A stretch of DNA of 64,000 nt from Neglectibacter timonensis (GCF_900048895.1 NZ_LT160640.1:1318758-1382757); one strand, 5' to 3'; numbered from the stretch's first letter, positions 54,285 through 63,980 are shown. A program made the numbers and translations. Notes: generated by a model not told the origin, from the letters alone.

Positions 54285-54332
54285 AAAAGCGGAAGCCCCG
54301 CTGCCAAAATTGGCAGCGGGGCTTCCGCTTTT
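54285..54332 (+). terminator. Strong terminator after the amidohydrolase
   Basis: A 22-bp perfect stem (54285-54306 with 54311-54332, four-base loop) ending in a T tract. Confidence 0.95.
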
Positions 54333-54425
54333 TCCCTATAAGCCAAGAGAGGGACTCCCCTCTCCGCATCAAACTCCCCGGAGCGGGCGGAACGCATTTT
54401 TCCGTCCGTTTTTCCATTGCTCCGG

Positions 54426-54454
54426 TTGCATTCTACCACAACCCGTGATAAAAT
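54426..54454 (+). promoter_or_regulatory. Promoter of the AraC-family gene
   Basis: TTGCAT (54426-54431), 17 bases, TAAAAT (54449-54454), 54 bases before the start. Confidence 0.55.
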
Positions 54455-54507
54455 ACGTGCCAAATGAAGAAAAAATTGCGCCATAAATTGCGCTTTTGGA
54501 GGTGCCA

Positions 54508-55335
54508 ATGCTTCCCTTTTTTGAGAACCGAAACGACAGCTTTTCTGCTTCCGTGGCGGAAAACCTCACTTTCCCCCTGCATCAGCACGGGCATTTGGAG
54601 CTTTTTTATCTTCTGGACGGCTGCGCAGAGGTGACGGTTCGCAGGCAGGCAAAGCGCCTTGAAAAAGGGGCGCTGGCTGTCATTTTCCCCAACCAGGTGC
54701 ATTCCTACCGGTCGGAACCTTCGGGAAGCCGCGCCGCCCTGCTGATCAGCGATCCCACCCTGGCGGGCGTATACGGCGGCATCCTGCTGTCCCAGCATCC
54801 TTCCGATCCCTTTCTGCCGCCGGAACTGCTTCACCCCAATGTGGAATACGCCCTGCAGGAAATTCTGAAGGAATCCGCAGAAGGTGGAAACGACGGCGTA
54901 TGCGGGCCCCTGCTGCAGCTGATTTTGGCCCGGGTGCTGCCCGGCCTGCCCCTGCACCAGAACCTGAGCTCCGATTCTCTGGATCTGACCTATCAAATCG
55001 TCCACTACATCTCCAACCATTTCCGGGACCCCCTCTCTCTGGACTCCCTGTCCCGGAGCCTGGGGGTGAGCAAATACTATCTTTCCCATGTCTTTTCAGA
55101 AAAAATGGGCATGAGCTTTCCGGAATACCTGCAGAGCATCCGCCTCAACTGTGCGGTCAGCCTGATTGCGGGCGGCGAACAGTCCATCACGGAAATCGCG
55201 GCGGATTCCGGCTTCGAAAGCCAGCGCACCTTTTACCGCGCTTTCCGCGCCCGGTTCGGCATTACCCCCCTGCAATACAGGAAACGGCTTCTGCAGCCCG
55301 GCAGGCAGGCCCCGGAAGAATTTCATGCCATCTGA
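54508..55335 (+). CDS. AraC-family regulator with cupin sensor domain
   Basis: Encodes 275 residues from ATG 54508, which follows GGAGG by five bases. N-terminal cupin (residues 1-100: FPLHQHGHLELFYLLDGCAE, then GALAVIFPNQVHSYR). Two HTH motifs near the C-terminus: LDSLSRSLGVSKYYLSHVF and ITEIAADSGFESQRTFYRAF, ending FGITPLQYRK. Such proteins usually switch on sugar-use genes; no target lies next to it. Convergent with the MFS gene (14 bases between stops). Confidence 0.9.
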   Translation: MLPFFENRNDSFSASVAENLTFPLHQHGHLELFYLLDGCAEVTVRRQAKRLEKGALAVIFPNQVHSYRSEPSGSRAALLISDPTLAGVYGGILLSQHPSDPFLPPELLHPNVEYALQEILKESAEGGNDGVCGPLLQLILARVLPGLPLHQNLSSDSLDLTYQIVHYISNHFRDPLSLDSLSRSLGVSKYYLSHVFSEKMGMSFPEYLQSIRLNCAVSLIAGGEQSITEIAADSGFESQRTFYRAFRARFGITPLQYRKRLLQPGRQAPEEFHAI

Positions 55336-55349
55336 AGGGAAGCCGTCTT

Positions 55350-56594
55350 TCAGGCCTCAATCTGCTTCAACGCCCGCCGTGACATCAGGGAAATCAGGAA
55401 ACAGAAGACTGCCGAAAGGAATACCACCAAAAAGGACAGCCCGCCCGCGCCGTCGAACAGGAAGCCGTACAGCGCCTGCCCCAGCGGAAAGGCGCACATG
55501 CAGATTACGGTAACCGCGGAAGACACCTTGCCCAGCAGCCCTTCCGGCGTCAGCTTTTGAATGAGCGTCTGTGCGTATACGCTGAACAGGGTGGTGCAGC
55601 ACATCAGCGCCGTCACGCTGACCAGGATCACCCCATAGGAAAGATAGGGCGCGCCCGCCGTGAGCACAGCAGCCCCAATGGGAAGGGTCAGCACGGCCGA
55701 AGCCGTCAGCAGCAGATGGGCCCGCGTAAAGGGCAGCTTTCCGGCCACCAGGCCCGCGGTTAGCCCGCCCAGTATGGAGCCTACGCCCATGGCCGCTTCC
55801 ACAAAGCCGTAGTGCTGGTTGGAAAGCCCCAGGTACAGCTTTACCAGGAACGGCAGCCCCACCGTCAGCATGGAGGAAAGGAACAGGTTGAGCCCTGCCG
55901 CCAAAAAGAGCAGTTTCAGCAGCGGGCGCTGCTGCCGCAGGAAAAACCGGCCTGCCTCTCCAAATTCCGAGCGGACCAATTGAAACATATTCCCCTTCTT
56001 CTCTCTCTTTTCAAAGGGGATGTGCAGGAAGCACTCCATTACCGCGGAGAGGAAAAAGCAGATCACGCTCACATACAGGATGGGGGCAATGCCGAAAAAG
56101 CCGTAAAAAAGGCCGCCCAGAATGGGGCCGAGCAGATTTGAAAGCGCGTTCACCTGCACCGTAACGCCGTTTGCCGCCATCAGATGTTCCTCCCCCACCA
56201 ACAGCGGAATGCTGGACTGCACCGAGGGCTGGTAAAAGGACTGAATCACGGAAAGCGCCACCAGCATGACCGCTATGGCCAGAACCGGAGCCTTTGCCCC
56301 CCACGCCAGCGCATACAGAAGCAGAAGGCCCGCCGTGGTAAAATCCAGCGCCGCCATAATCCGCTTTTTGCTCACCCGGTCGGCCAAAATTCCGCCGAAG
56401 GGCGAAAACAGCACGGTGGGTACCATGGAAATTGCCGAAATCACACCGAATAAGGCGGCGGAGCCCGTCAAATCCAGCACCGCCATGGACAGCGCGAACC
56501 GCAGAGCCGCGTTGCCGAACAGGGAGATAATCTGCCCCGCCACCATCAGGGTAAAATCCCTTCCAAAAAGTTTCTTCTTCTGAGCTTGTGTCAT
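55350..56594 (-). CDS. MFS exporter
   Basis: Encodes 414 residues with about 12 predicted helices. It resembles the MFS_3/enterobactin-exporter-like group common in Firmicutes (LFGVISAISMVPTVLFSPFG, then GGILADRVSKKRIM, motif A). ATG 56594 follows GGAAG. A palindromic operator in its leader matches that of the tetR gene immediately upstream, so it is the target of that regulator. Probably a drug efflux pump; substrate unknown. Confidence 0.9.
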   Translation of the reverse strand: MTQAQKKKLFGRDFTLMVAGQIISLFGNAALRFALSMAVLDLTGSAALFGVISAISMVPTVLFSPFGGILADRVSKKRIMAALDFTTAGLLLLYALAWGAKAPVLAIAVMLVALSVIQSFYQPSVQSSIPLLVGEEHLMAANGVTVQVNALSNLLGPILGGLFYGFFGIAPILYVSVICFFLSAVMECFLHIPFEKREKKGNMFQLVRSEFGEAGRFFLRQQRPLLKLLFLAAGLNLFLSSMLTVGLPFLVKLYLGLSNQHYGFVEAAMGVGSILGGLTAGLVAGKLPFTRAHLLLTASAVLTLPIGAAVLTAGAPYLSYGVILVSVTALMCCTTLFSVYAQTLIQKLTPEGLLGKVSSAVTVICMCAFPLGQALYGFLFDGAGGLSFLVVFLSAVFCFLISLMSRRALKQIEA

Positions 56595-56695
56595 TGTGCT
56601 TTCTTCCTTTCTTTGTGCCATAAGGCACTTCAAAATTCCATTCTCACGCAGCCCTTCCGGGGCTGCATTTCCTTTTCCGGAAATTTGCCGGTTTC

Positions 56696-56722
56696 AATAC
56701 ATACCGACCGACGGTATGTATT
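56696..56722. promoter_or_regulatory. TetR operator before the MFS gene
   Basis: Arms AATACATACCG and CGGTATGTATT, spaced by five bases. The same TACATACCG half-site occurs at 57461-57479 before the tetR gene. Confidence 0.82.
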
Positions 56723-56757
56723 ATTCCAAAAAAATAAGGCCGTACCACCTTATTTTT

Positions 56758-57444
56758 TCAGCCGCTGCCCTGTCTGGGCTGCGGCGCTTCCCTTTCCAGC
56801 CTGTCATGCGCCCAGAGCAGAGTGCGGTCATAATACCGAAGCAACAGGCTGACCATGGTTTCCTCGATCAAGGGGATGCCGAGGGCTTCCAGGGCAGTCT
56901 GGCAGACTCTTACCTGCCGCTCAAACTTATCCCTGGTATCTCCAAATAGACCGATCCACACGTTGGCCATCATCAAAATCAGCTCCGCCGTCTCCAGAGG
57001 ATATTCCACCTGAAGGGAGCCGTCCCTGTTCCCCTGCTCAATCACCTTCGCCACCTCGGGCCCGCTCTCCACGATATTCAAGCGCATATGCTCCATGAAA
57101 ACACGGGGGTCGGAAATCTGGGTGAAGTACAGCTGGTCCATCGCCAGCTTTTCCTCGTCGGCCATCTCCGTGCGGAACATGGCCCGCAGTTTTTCCAGGC
57201 CGCTGGTGGTCTCATCCTTCAGAATGGCGTCGAACCTGTCGTCTCTGGCGTAGAATTCCAGCACGGCCCGCTCGAACAGCTCTTCCTTGGATTTAAAATG
57301 GTGGTAGATCGCACCCTTGGACATACCCAGTGCATTGACGATATCCTGCATGGAGGTCTTCTCGTAGCCATTCTCCAAAAACAGGCTGATCGCCGTATTC
57401 AATATTTTTTTTACCGTCTCTTCCGGATACTTATTTCGCGCCAT
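56758..57444 (-). CDS. TetR-family repressor
   Basis: Encodes 228 residues. HTH at residues ~25-55 (TSMQDIVNALGMSKGAIYHH, then FKSKEELFERAVLEF). The C-terminal helical domain is the ligand pocket. It precedes the MFS gene on the same strand, and matching palindromes lie before both genes, indicating self-control and control of the pump. Confidence 0.93.
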   Translation of the reverse strand: MARNKYPEETVKKILNTAISLFLENGYEKTSMQDIVNALGMSKGAIYHHFKSKEELFERAVLEFYARDDRFDAILKDETTSGLEKLRAMFRTEMADEEKLAMDQLYFTQISDPRVFMEHMRLNIVESGPEVAKVIEQGNRDGSLQVEYPLETAELILMMANVWIGLFGDTRDKFERQVRVCQTALEALGIPLIEETMVSLLLRYYDRTLLWAHDRLEREAPQPRQGSG

Positions 57445-57460
57445 GACTCATCCCCTCTGA

Positions 57461-57479
57461 TACATACCGTCGGTATGTA
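57461..57479. promoter_or_regulatory. TetR operator before tetR
   Basis: TACATACCGTCGGTATGTA, a perfect palindrome with a single central base, 17 bases before the repressor start. Confidence 0.85.
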
Positions 57480-57521
57480 AGTTATCTTACCTCAAATTTT
57501 CCCCGCTGTCAAGCCTTTCGT

Positions 57522-57549
57522 ATAACAAAGGATTTTTCGCGCATATACT
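57522..57549 (+). promoter_or_regulatory. Candidate sporulation (SigE-like) promoter
   Basis: ATA (57522-57524), 17 bases, CATATACT (57542-57549). This fits the B. subtilis SigE pattern ATA-N16-18-CATAnnnT. No good sigma-70 pair is seen before this gene. Short consensus, so weak evidence alone. Confidence 0.4.
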
Positions 57550-57585
57550 GAAACTATCTGAAAATGGGAAGGGGTTTGATTTGAG

Positions 57586-59397
57586 ATGAGCGGCATTGCA
57601 GGATTCTCCGTGTACACAGAGAGCCTGACGGAAGAAAAATACCTGTGGATGGCCCTGGCGCGCAGGATGGCGCGCAGGATTTCCCACCGGGGGCCGGACG
57701 ACCGGGGCGCTCACGTTTCCGAGCACTGCGCGCTGGCCCACGTACGGCTTGCCCTGCAGGATCCGGAAAACGGGCTGCAGCCCATGACAGTGCATCAGGG
57801 CGGCTGCGCTTTTACCATCGCCTATGACGGAGAACTCTGGAACGCCGCGGAGCTCCGCCGGGAATTGGAGGCGCAGTGCTTCCATTTTCATACGAGCAGC
57901 GACACCGAAGTTGTACTCAAAGCCTATCTTTGTTATGGAGAGGCCTGCGCCCCCAGGCTTTGCGGCAGCTACGCCTTTGTGGTGGACGATTCCCTGCGCC
58001 GCCTCACCTTTCTCTGCCGGGACCGTTTCGGCGGAAGGCCGCTGTTTTACAGCCTTCAGAACGACAGGCTGGCCTTTGCCTCGGAACTCAAGGGACTTTT
58101 CGAATATCCCGGTCTGGCCCCGGAGGTGGGAAGAGAAGGGCTCTGTGAAGTGTTGGGGCTGGACTCCGTCCGCACTCCGGGCTGCGCTGTCTTTGAGCAC
58201 ATTCAGGAGGTGAAGCCCGGGCATACGGTCCTGTTCGATGCGGACGGCCTGCGGGACAGGGAATATTTTCACCTGGAGGCCCGTCCCCACCTGGAAGAGT
58301 ACGAAGAGACAGCCCGCACTCTGCAGGACCTGCTCACCGAAGCGGTGGCATGCAGGCTGGACGACGGAGGGCCGCTGTGCGCTTTTCTGGAAGAAAGCCC
58401 CGGTTCCGAGCTGGCCGCGGCCATCGCCGCAAAAGAGCTGGGCAGGCGCGGCAGGCAGCTGTGCGCCTATTCCTTCGAACTGGAGGGGTTCGGAGCCCCC
58501 CTGCCTCCTGCGCCCGCCTGGGAAAACTCGGAGGAAAGCCGCATGGAGGAGCTGAGCCGCGCCCTGTCTGCAGACCACACCACTCTGGTGTGCGCCGCCG
58601 ACACTTTGGGGGACTGCCTTTTCGAAGAGGTAATTGCCCGGGATCTTCCAGGAATCCCAGGCAGGGAAAGCCTTCTCTTCCCCTTTGGGCGGCTCATTCA
58701 AAAAAGGCACCGGGCCGCGCTGTGTTCAGCCGGCGCCGAAGAACTTTTCTGCAGTTCTTCCTGGTTTCAGTCCGGCTTTGATCCGTCCCGTTTCCCCTGG
58801 CCCGGCATGTCGTCCCTGTGGGCGTCCCTGCTGAAGCCGGAGCTGCTCCAGCTTCTCCGCATGGAAGAGTACGCCGCCGTACGTCTGCAGGAAGCCCTGG
58901 ATTCCTGCCCCGTCCTGCGGGGTGAGCCGGCCCATTCCAGACAGATGCGGGAACTCAGCTATCTCACCCTTACCCGGTACCTGCCCTCCCTGTTGGAAAG
59001 GGAGGACCGATGCAGCATGGCAAACGGCTTGGAACTGCGTTCCCCCTATACGGACCACCGGTTGATTCAATATGTGTTCAACCTTCCATGGGAGTGGAAA
59101 TGCGGTCCGCAGAAAAACCTTTTCACAGAACTTAGGAAAGCCTTCCTGCCCAAGGACGCCCCGAAACCGGAAGGGGGCCCGCAATCCGGCCCGTCCGGCC
59201 CGGAGTACGGTCCCCTTCTCAAACAGCGGCTCACCTACATTCTGCAGGACAGCCTGCAGCCCATTCAAAAGCTGCTCTCTCCGGAAGCCGTCAAGCAATT
59301 TCTGGCCGGGCCGCTGCCGTCAGATCCGCTGACAGCGTCTGCGCTCATTCAGGTAAACTACTGGCTGCTTCATTACGGCATTTATCTGAAGCTTTAG
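57586..59397 (+). CDS. Asparagine synthetase B homologue with altered active sites
   Basis: Encodes 603 residues aligning over its full length with class B asparagine synthetases: N-terminal amidotransferase domain (SHRGPDDRG, YDGELWN, CGSYAFVVDD) and C-terminal synthetase domain (DRCSMANGLELRSPYTDHRL). Two key sites are changed. The glutaminase nucleophile Cys2 of MCGIAGF is Ser here (MSGIAGF, AGC codon). The ATP-binding SGGLDS loop is replaced at residues 269-274 by EESPGS, and the later GEGADELF-type motif reads SAGAEELF. The frame is intact, so this is a maintained pseudoenzyme rather than a broken gene. It meets the germination operon tail to tail and may be sporulation-related. Confidence 0.85.
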   Translation: MSGIAGFSVYTESLTEEKYLWMALARRMARRISHRGPDDRGAHVSEHCALAHVRLALQDPENGLQPMTVHQGGCAFTIAYDGELWNAAELRRELEAQCFHFHTSSDTEVVLKAYLCYGEACAPRLCGSYAFVVDDSLRRLTFLCRDRFGGRPLFYSLQNDRLAFASELKGLFEYPGLAPEVGREGLCEVLGLDSVRTPGCAVFEHIQEVKPGHTVLFDADGLRDREYFHLEARPHLEEYEETARTLQDLLTEAVACRLDDGGPLCAFLEESPGSELAAAIAAKELGRRGRQLCAYSFELEGFGAPLPPAPAWENSEESRMEELSRALSADHTTLVCAADTLGDCLFEEVIARDLPGIPGRESLLFPFGRLIQKRHRAALCSAGAEELFCSSSWFQSGFDPSRFPWPGMSSLWASLLKPELLQLLRMEEYAAVRLQEALDSCPVLRGEPAHSRQMRELSYLTLTRYLPSLLEREDRCSMANGLELRSPYTDHRLIQYVFNLPWEWKCGPQKNLFTELRKAFLPKDAPKPEGGPQSGPSGPEYGPLLKQRLTYILQDSLQPIQKLLSPEAVKQFLAGPLPSDPLTASALIQVNYWLLHYGIYLKL

Positions 59398-60518
59398 GCG
59401 TTTCTTTTTCCGCCCAGCACATCAAAGGTTTCCTCCTCAATCCGCTGAACCTTTGTCTCCACCTGAACCACATAGCTGCATTCCGCCATCTGCTTTTCCC
59501 AATCCAGGCCCTTCCAAAAAGAGGGGTATTTTTGGTACAATAAATTGCCAAAGCCAAAAATGTCGCAGGAATTTTTCAGCACAGCCGTCCGGATAGCGTC
59601 CTCGGCCTGCCTCTGAAGCTCTTCTCCGACGCAGGCTTCCAGCTTTCCGTAAGCGCCGCTTTCAAAGCGTGTTCTGCCGCCGGATATTGCGCTGATATCG
59701 GCCTCGGCCTGGATTTTTACCAGAAATCTGGGCCGGCCGTCTTCTCCCAGTGTCACCTGGGTTTTCCCCTCCCTTGTGGAGATGGAAAGCGTGACTGTGC
59801 CGAACGCCTCATCCGAAATAACGGACTCTCCTTTTTCCACCTGATTCCGGATCATCAGCAATCCCCGGGTTTCCTCCAGGGTCAGATAATCCTGCAGGCG
59901 GTATCCGTCAAAAATCGCTGTGGCAACCACTTTCACGCCGTCCTCCCCTGCCTTCAGCACCGGCAGGTAAGGGGAGGAGCCTTCCCTCCTGACGCCGTTT
60001 ACAAATTCCAGAATATCCATTCCCACGGTCTTTCCGTTATAACGGCTGCTGTTTGCCAGCTGCTGAAGCTCCGACATCCTGAGAAGTTTGCCGTCCTTTT
60101 CCGCTCCCAGCACCTCTTCCGCCGTGTTTTCAGCCAGAAACATTTTCACCGCGGGGCGGGTATTATAGTAGCGCACAAAGAAATCCAGCGAGCTGTCAAG
60201 CCCTTCTTTCGCGCATTCCCTGCCGAACACCACCAGATAATTGTGGGAATAAAAAGGTTCTCTCCCCGTAAGCAGCGAAAGGTTATTCAGTGCCTCCAGC
60301 ACCGTTTCCCCCTCGCTTTTAAAGAATTCCTCCCCCTCCTCCTCCGACGAGGTAGAGGAACGGACGGTAACCACATAGCCATTTTTTCCACAGTCGATAC
60401 CGATGCCATGAATCAACAGCCTTTCATAAAGCTCCATAAAGCTGGTACAGGCGCTCAGGGAGAGGAAAAGCCCTGTACAGAGCGCCAGACACACCGCGCT
60501 TTTACACCATTTATTCAC
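59394..60518 (-). CDS. Ger(x)C-family spore germination lipoprotein
   Basis: Encodes 374 residues. Signal peptide with lipobox SLSACT (Cys24), so it is anchored in the spore inner membrane. GerC features: HGIGIDCGKNGYVVTV early, LTGREPFYSHNYLVVFGRE, and a C-terminal DIFGFGNLLYQKYP. It is the C subunit of a GerA-type nutrient receptor. Its start overlaps the B-subunit gene by eight bases, and its stop overlaps the stop of the convergent asparagine-synthetase homologue by four. Confidence 0.93.
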   Translation of the reverse strand: MNKWCKSAVCLALCTGLFLSLSACTSFMELYERLLIHGIGIDCGKNGYVVTVRSSTSSEEEGEEFFKSEGETVLEALNNLSLLTGREPFYSHNYLVVFGRECAKEGLDSSLDFFVRYYNTRPAVKMFLAENTAEEVLGAEKDGKLLRMSELQQLANSSRYNGKTVGMDILEFVNGVRREGSSPYLPVLKAGEDGVKVVATAIFDGYRLQDYLTLEETRGLLMIRNQVEKGESVISDEAFGTVTLSISTREGKTQVTLGEDGRPRFLVKIQAEADISAISGGRTRFESGAYGKLEACVGEELQRQAEDAIRTAVLKNSCDIFGFGNLLYQKYPSFWKGLDWEKQMAECSYVVQVETKVQRIEEETFDVLGGKRNA

Positions 60519-61605
60519 TGTCTTTCCCCTCCTTTCTCCGGTTCTTCAGCCAATCTGCCAGCAGCACCAAAGCGGGCAGGAGGAATCCGGTAAACAGGGT
60601 GGTCAGAAAAAGAATCGAAGTGTTGAGCGCAACTTTCTGCATGGAAAAGCTGCGCACTGCAAAAAACGCCGTCCCCAGCATCAGCAGCGCAGCTCCAAAG
60701 GAAGCCCATCTCGGCTCCTTTTTCCGGGTCAAGGAGGAAAAGCAGACGCGGCAGGCATACACATCGCAGGCCAGCTTTGTAACGACGCCCATCATCCAAA
60801 CCCCGATAAATACCGCGTCCAGACGCTGCAGGGAACGCACCTCCGTGATGGAGGCCAACACATAGACTGGAAAATTTTGAGTGGCGGCATACCGTCCCAG
60901 ACAGCCTGCCAGCAGCAGGAGCAGCGCCGACACAAAAGCCGCCGTACCCACGCTCCACAGGGAGAATCCCAGCGCCTTCTTCCCCCGCACCATGGGAAGC
61001 AGTACGGCCATATCCGCGAAGATGGAGGTGCGGGCCACAAACAGCATGACGCTGCGGGCCGTCTGCTCCAGGCCGCCGGCAAACAGGGGTTCCAGGTTTT
61101 CCGTACGGAACCGGAACAGGACGATTCCAAATACCAGCGCCACCCCCAGAAGCAACACGGCAAATACGCAGGTGGCGCACCGGGAAATAGTCTCGATTCC
61201 CCGAAACGCGCCATACAGCGCCACACCTACAATCGCTAACAGCACCAGTATGGAGGAAAAGTCCGGATTCACCGTATCCAGCAGGAAAATCTCAAACAGA
61301 GCAAGGGATGCTCCGTTTGTCAGCACAAAATAAAGAATATAGCAGACAGGCACAAGCTTCCCCGCTTTGCCCAGCGCCAGTTTTGCCACATCCCCTACGT
61401 TGAGATAGGGGTACTTCCGGTTTAAAATCCAGATGGGGAGGGCGATGAAAAAACCCAGTACCATGGACAGAAGGTAGGCCGCAATGCTGTCCACCATGTT
61501 TTCCCCGCCCAGATACTGCGCATTGAGCGCAATGGTGACTACAACACGGGAGACGAACATCATAAGAAAGAACTGCGCCGAGCTGATATTTGTTTTTCTC
61601 TCCAT
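60511..61605 (-). CDS. GerAB-type spore germination permease subunit
   Basis: Encodes 364 residues with about ten predicted helices (APC superfamily, GerAB/ArcD family). The segment ISSAQFFLMMFVSRVV opens the protein and YPYLNVGDVAKLALGK lies in the first cytoplasmic region, as in GerKB proteins. The B subunit binds the germinant. Middle gene of the A-B-C operon. Confidence 0.93.
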   Translation of the reverse strand: MERKTNISSAQFFLMMFVSRVVVTIALNAQYLGGENMVDSIAAYLLSMVLGFFIALPIWILNRKYPYLNVGDVAKLALGKAGKLVPVCYILYFVLTNGASLALFEIFLLDTVNPDFSSILVLLAIVGVALYGAFRGIETISRCATCVFAVLLLGVALVFGIVLFRFRTENLEPLFAGGLEQTARSVMLFVARTSIFADMAVLLPMVRGKKALGFSLWSVGTAAFVSALLLLLAGCLGRYAATQNFPVYVLASITEVRSLQRLDAVFIGVWMMGVVTKLACDVYACRVCFSSLTRKKEPRWASFGAALLMLGTAFFAVRSFSMQKVALNTSILFLTTLFTGFLLPALVLLADWLKNRRKEGKDSE

Positions 61606-61631
61606 CGTTTTGACCGTTCTCCTTTCCCCGA

Positions 61632-63104
61632 CTATTCTCCGATCTCCCGGCTGCCCGGCATATCCTGCACCTTGGCGTCCTTACGGGACAGCTTTTTCCA
61701 GTTCTCCCTTGCCAACACGTCACGCAGAACCAGCCCTCCGCGGAAAGGCGCTATGGGAGAGAGCAGCGGCACGCCGAATTCGCTTTCTCCGCACAGGTTC
61801 ATCACCACGAACACAAGGCCGATCATCACGCCCCAGACACCCAAAAAATTTCCCACGACGATGAAGGCCAGCCGGAGAAGCGCCAGCGGTTCATACAGCC
61901 GCGGAATGGCATAACCGGCAATAGCCGTCAGGGCAATAACCAGCAGTGAGGGCGCGCTGACAAGCCCGGCGGAAACTGCCGTATCTCCAATGACCAGACC
62001 GCCCACAATACTCACCGTGGTGCTCAGGCCCCTGGGCGCCCGAAGACCGGCTTCCCGCATCACCTCGTACATGAAATAGAGCAGCAGGGATTCCAGCATC
62101 ACGGGAAACGGCGTCTGCGCCTGGGTCTCCGCAATTTTCAGCAGCAGCGTTTCCGGCAGCAGTTCGGGATGGTGTGTGGTGATGGCCACATAAAGCCCCG
62201 GCAGAAAGGCGCTGAGAAAAAAAGCCAAATATTTGAGCCAGCGGATAAAAGTGCCGTAAAACGGCCGGGTCAGGTAATCATCCAGGGTCTGAAAATTTTC
62301 TACAAACAGAAACGGGACCAACAGCACGCTGGGAGTTCCCTCCACCAAAATGGCGATGCGGCCCTCCTCTATTTTTCCACATACTACATCGGGCCGTTCC
62401 GTAAGTCCTACAGAGCTGAAAATCCCGGTTTTTTTCTCCAAGTAGGCGCTGAGATATCCAGCCCCCAGGGTAGTTTTCAGGTCGCAGTTCTGAATTGCCT
62501 TTCGCACCCTGCGGAGGATCGCTTCGGAAGCCACGCCCTCCAAATAGCACAGTGCCAGCGGAGTCCGGCTCTGAGAGCCCGCCTCCGCCTTTTCAAATTT
62601 TAGCGAAGTTGATTTCATTCTGCGGCGGATCATGGCCATATTATTCTGGTAGCTCTCTGTGAACCCGTCCTTTGCTCCCCGCTGCATCACCTCGTTTTGG
62701 GGTTCCTCCGGGCCGCGGGTGGCAAAGCCCTGCACGCCGAAAATCAGGGCGTCCGGACAACCATCCAGAAACAGCAGGGCAAAGCCGCTCATCAGGGCCA
62801 CCAGCAAATTGTCTATGTCCGCCTCATGCTTCTGTTCCATCGATCCCAGCACATGCTCTTCGATAAATTTCATCTTTTCCGGCCCATCGTTTCCCGGCAT
62901 CTCCGCCGCGTGGCTCAGAAGAGGGTTGAGAATGCTCAGGGTGATCACCTGTTTGCTCACCAGGCCGTCCAGCGCAATAAGCGCCGCTTTCGTACCGGAA
63001 AGCTCCAGCTCCCTAAGCATAAAATCCATCGCGTTTTTAAATTTTTCCTGGAAGAACGCCTTGTTTTCCTCCAGGCTTGAGGACACCTGCTCCAGTTCCT
63101 GCAT
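61632..63104 (-). CDS. GerA-type spore germination protein, A subunit
   Basis: Encodes 490 residues from ATG 63104, preceded by AAGGA; in-frame ATG 63185 would add 27 residues but lacks a site. N-terminal soluble domain, then membrane helices; family motifs GRIAILVEGTPSVLLVPFLF-like (IAILVEGTPSVLLVPF), PFYGTFIRWLKYLAFFLS and GGLVIGDTAVSAGLVSAP. A subunits oligomerise into a channel for ion release during germination. First gene of the operon. Confidence 0.92.
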   Translation of the reverse strand: MQELEQVSSSLEENKAFFQEKFKNAMDFMLRELELSGTKAALIALDGLVSKQVITLSILNPLLSHAAEMPGNDGPEKMKFIEEHVLGSMEQKHEADIDNLLVALMSGFALLFLDGCPDALIFGVQGFATRGPEEPQNEVMQRGAKDGFTESYQNNMAMIRRRMKSTSLKFEKAEAGSQSRTPLALCYLEGVASEAILRRVRKAIQNCDLKTTLGAGYLSAYLEKKTGIFSSVGLTERPDVVCGKIEEGRIAILVEGTPSVLLVPFLFVENFQTLDDYLTRPFYGTFIRWLKYLAFFLSAFLPGLYVAITTHHPELLPETLLLKIAETQAQTPFPVMLESLLLYFMYEVMREAGLRAPRGLSTTVSIVGGLVIGDTAVSAGLVSAPSLLVIALTAIAGYAIPRLYEPLALLRLAFIVVGNFLGVWGVMIGLVFVVMNLCGESEFGVPLLSPIAPFRGGLVLRDVLARENWKKLSRKDAKVQDMPGSREIGE

Positions 63105-63263
63105 GACGCTGTCATCCTTCCTTTTTCCGCCGCACGTTTCTCTATAGAGTTCCCCTGTCACGTTTCTTTTATGCCGCCGCCTCATAAAAATCAATGGCCG
63201 GGCGATACTAACGTAAAGCTGTTGTTGTGAAACAGCGATCCCGGAAGGAAGAGAGGAAAACCC

Positions 63264-63947
63264 ATGCTCATCAGCCTAATCCGCACCATTCTCCTATACA
63301 TTGTCATTCTCATCGGCGTCCGCATCATGGGGAAGCGGCAAATCAGCCAGCTGCAAACCTCGGAATTGGTGGTAACCCTGCTCATTTCCGAACTGGCCGT
63401 CATGCCTATCCAGGAGCACGACGAACCCATTCTGAATGGGCTGCTGCCCATTATAGTGCTTATTCTCTGTGAGATTATCGTCTCCCTCGTCATGCTCAAA
63501 AGCGGAAAATTCCGCCGGGCTGTCTGCGGAAAACCCATTGTAGTGATTGAAAACGGCAGAATCCTGCAGGATCAGATGCGGAAGCTGCGCATGAGCACGG
63601 AGGACCTTTTTGAGCAGCTGCGCCAAAACGATGTGTTTTATCTGCAGGAAATTGCCTACGCCATCATTGAAACCAACGGCATGATGAGCGTGATCAAAAA
63701 CCCGGAATATGACTTCCTGACCCCAAAAGAGATGGGAGTCAAGGTCAAATTCGACGGACTCGAGGTGGTTGTGGTCAGCGACGGAGAAATTTCCGACAAC
63801 TCTGTCAAGCTCTGCAAAAAGGACCGTGCCTGGGTGTTGGGCTGCATTGCCAAAGCCGGACTTTCCCTGCAGGAGGTTTTTCTGATGACCGCCCGCATGG
63901 ACGGCACCCATAAAATCATCCGGAAGGAACAAAAAAAGGCCGGCTGA
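63264..63947 (+). CDS. DUF421 (YetF-like) membrane protein
   Basis: Encodes 227 residues. Three N-terminal helices with the conserved GVRIMGKRQISQLQTSELVV between the first and second, then a cytoplasmic region with KPIVVIENGRILQDQMRKLR and a second domain FLTPKEMGVKVKFDGLEVVV. YetF-family proteins are linked to spore germination or envelope stress in Bacilli, but the mechanism is unknown. Divergent from the germination operon; GGAAGAGAGG precedes the start. A hairpin follows. Confidence 0.92.
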   Translation: MLISLIRTILLYIVILIGVRIMGKRQISQLQTSELVVTLLISELAVMPIQEHDEPILNGLLPIIVLILCEIIVSLVMLKSGKFRRAVCGKPIVVIENGRILQDQMRKLRMSTEDLFEQLRQNDVFYLQEIAYAIIETNGMMSVIKNPEYDFLTPKEMGVKVKFDGLEVVVVSDGEISDNSVKLCKKDRAWVLGCIAKAGLSLQEVFLMTARMDGTHKIIRKEQKKAG

Positions 63948-63980
63948 CGGGAACTCACCCACATGAAAAGGAAGGGAGCG

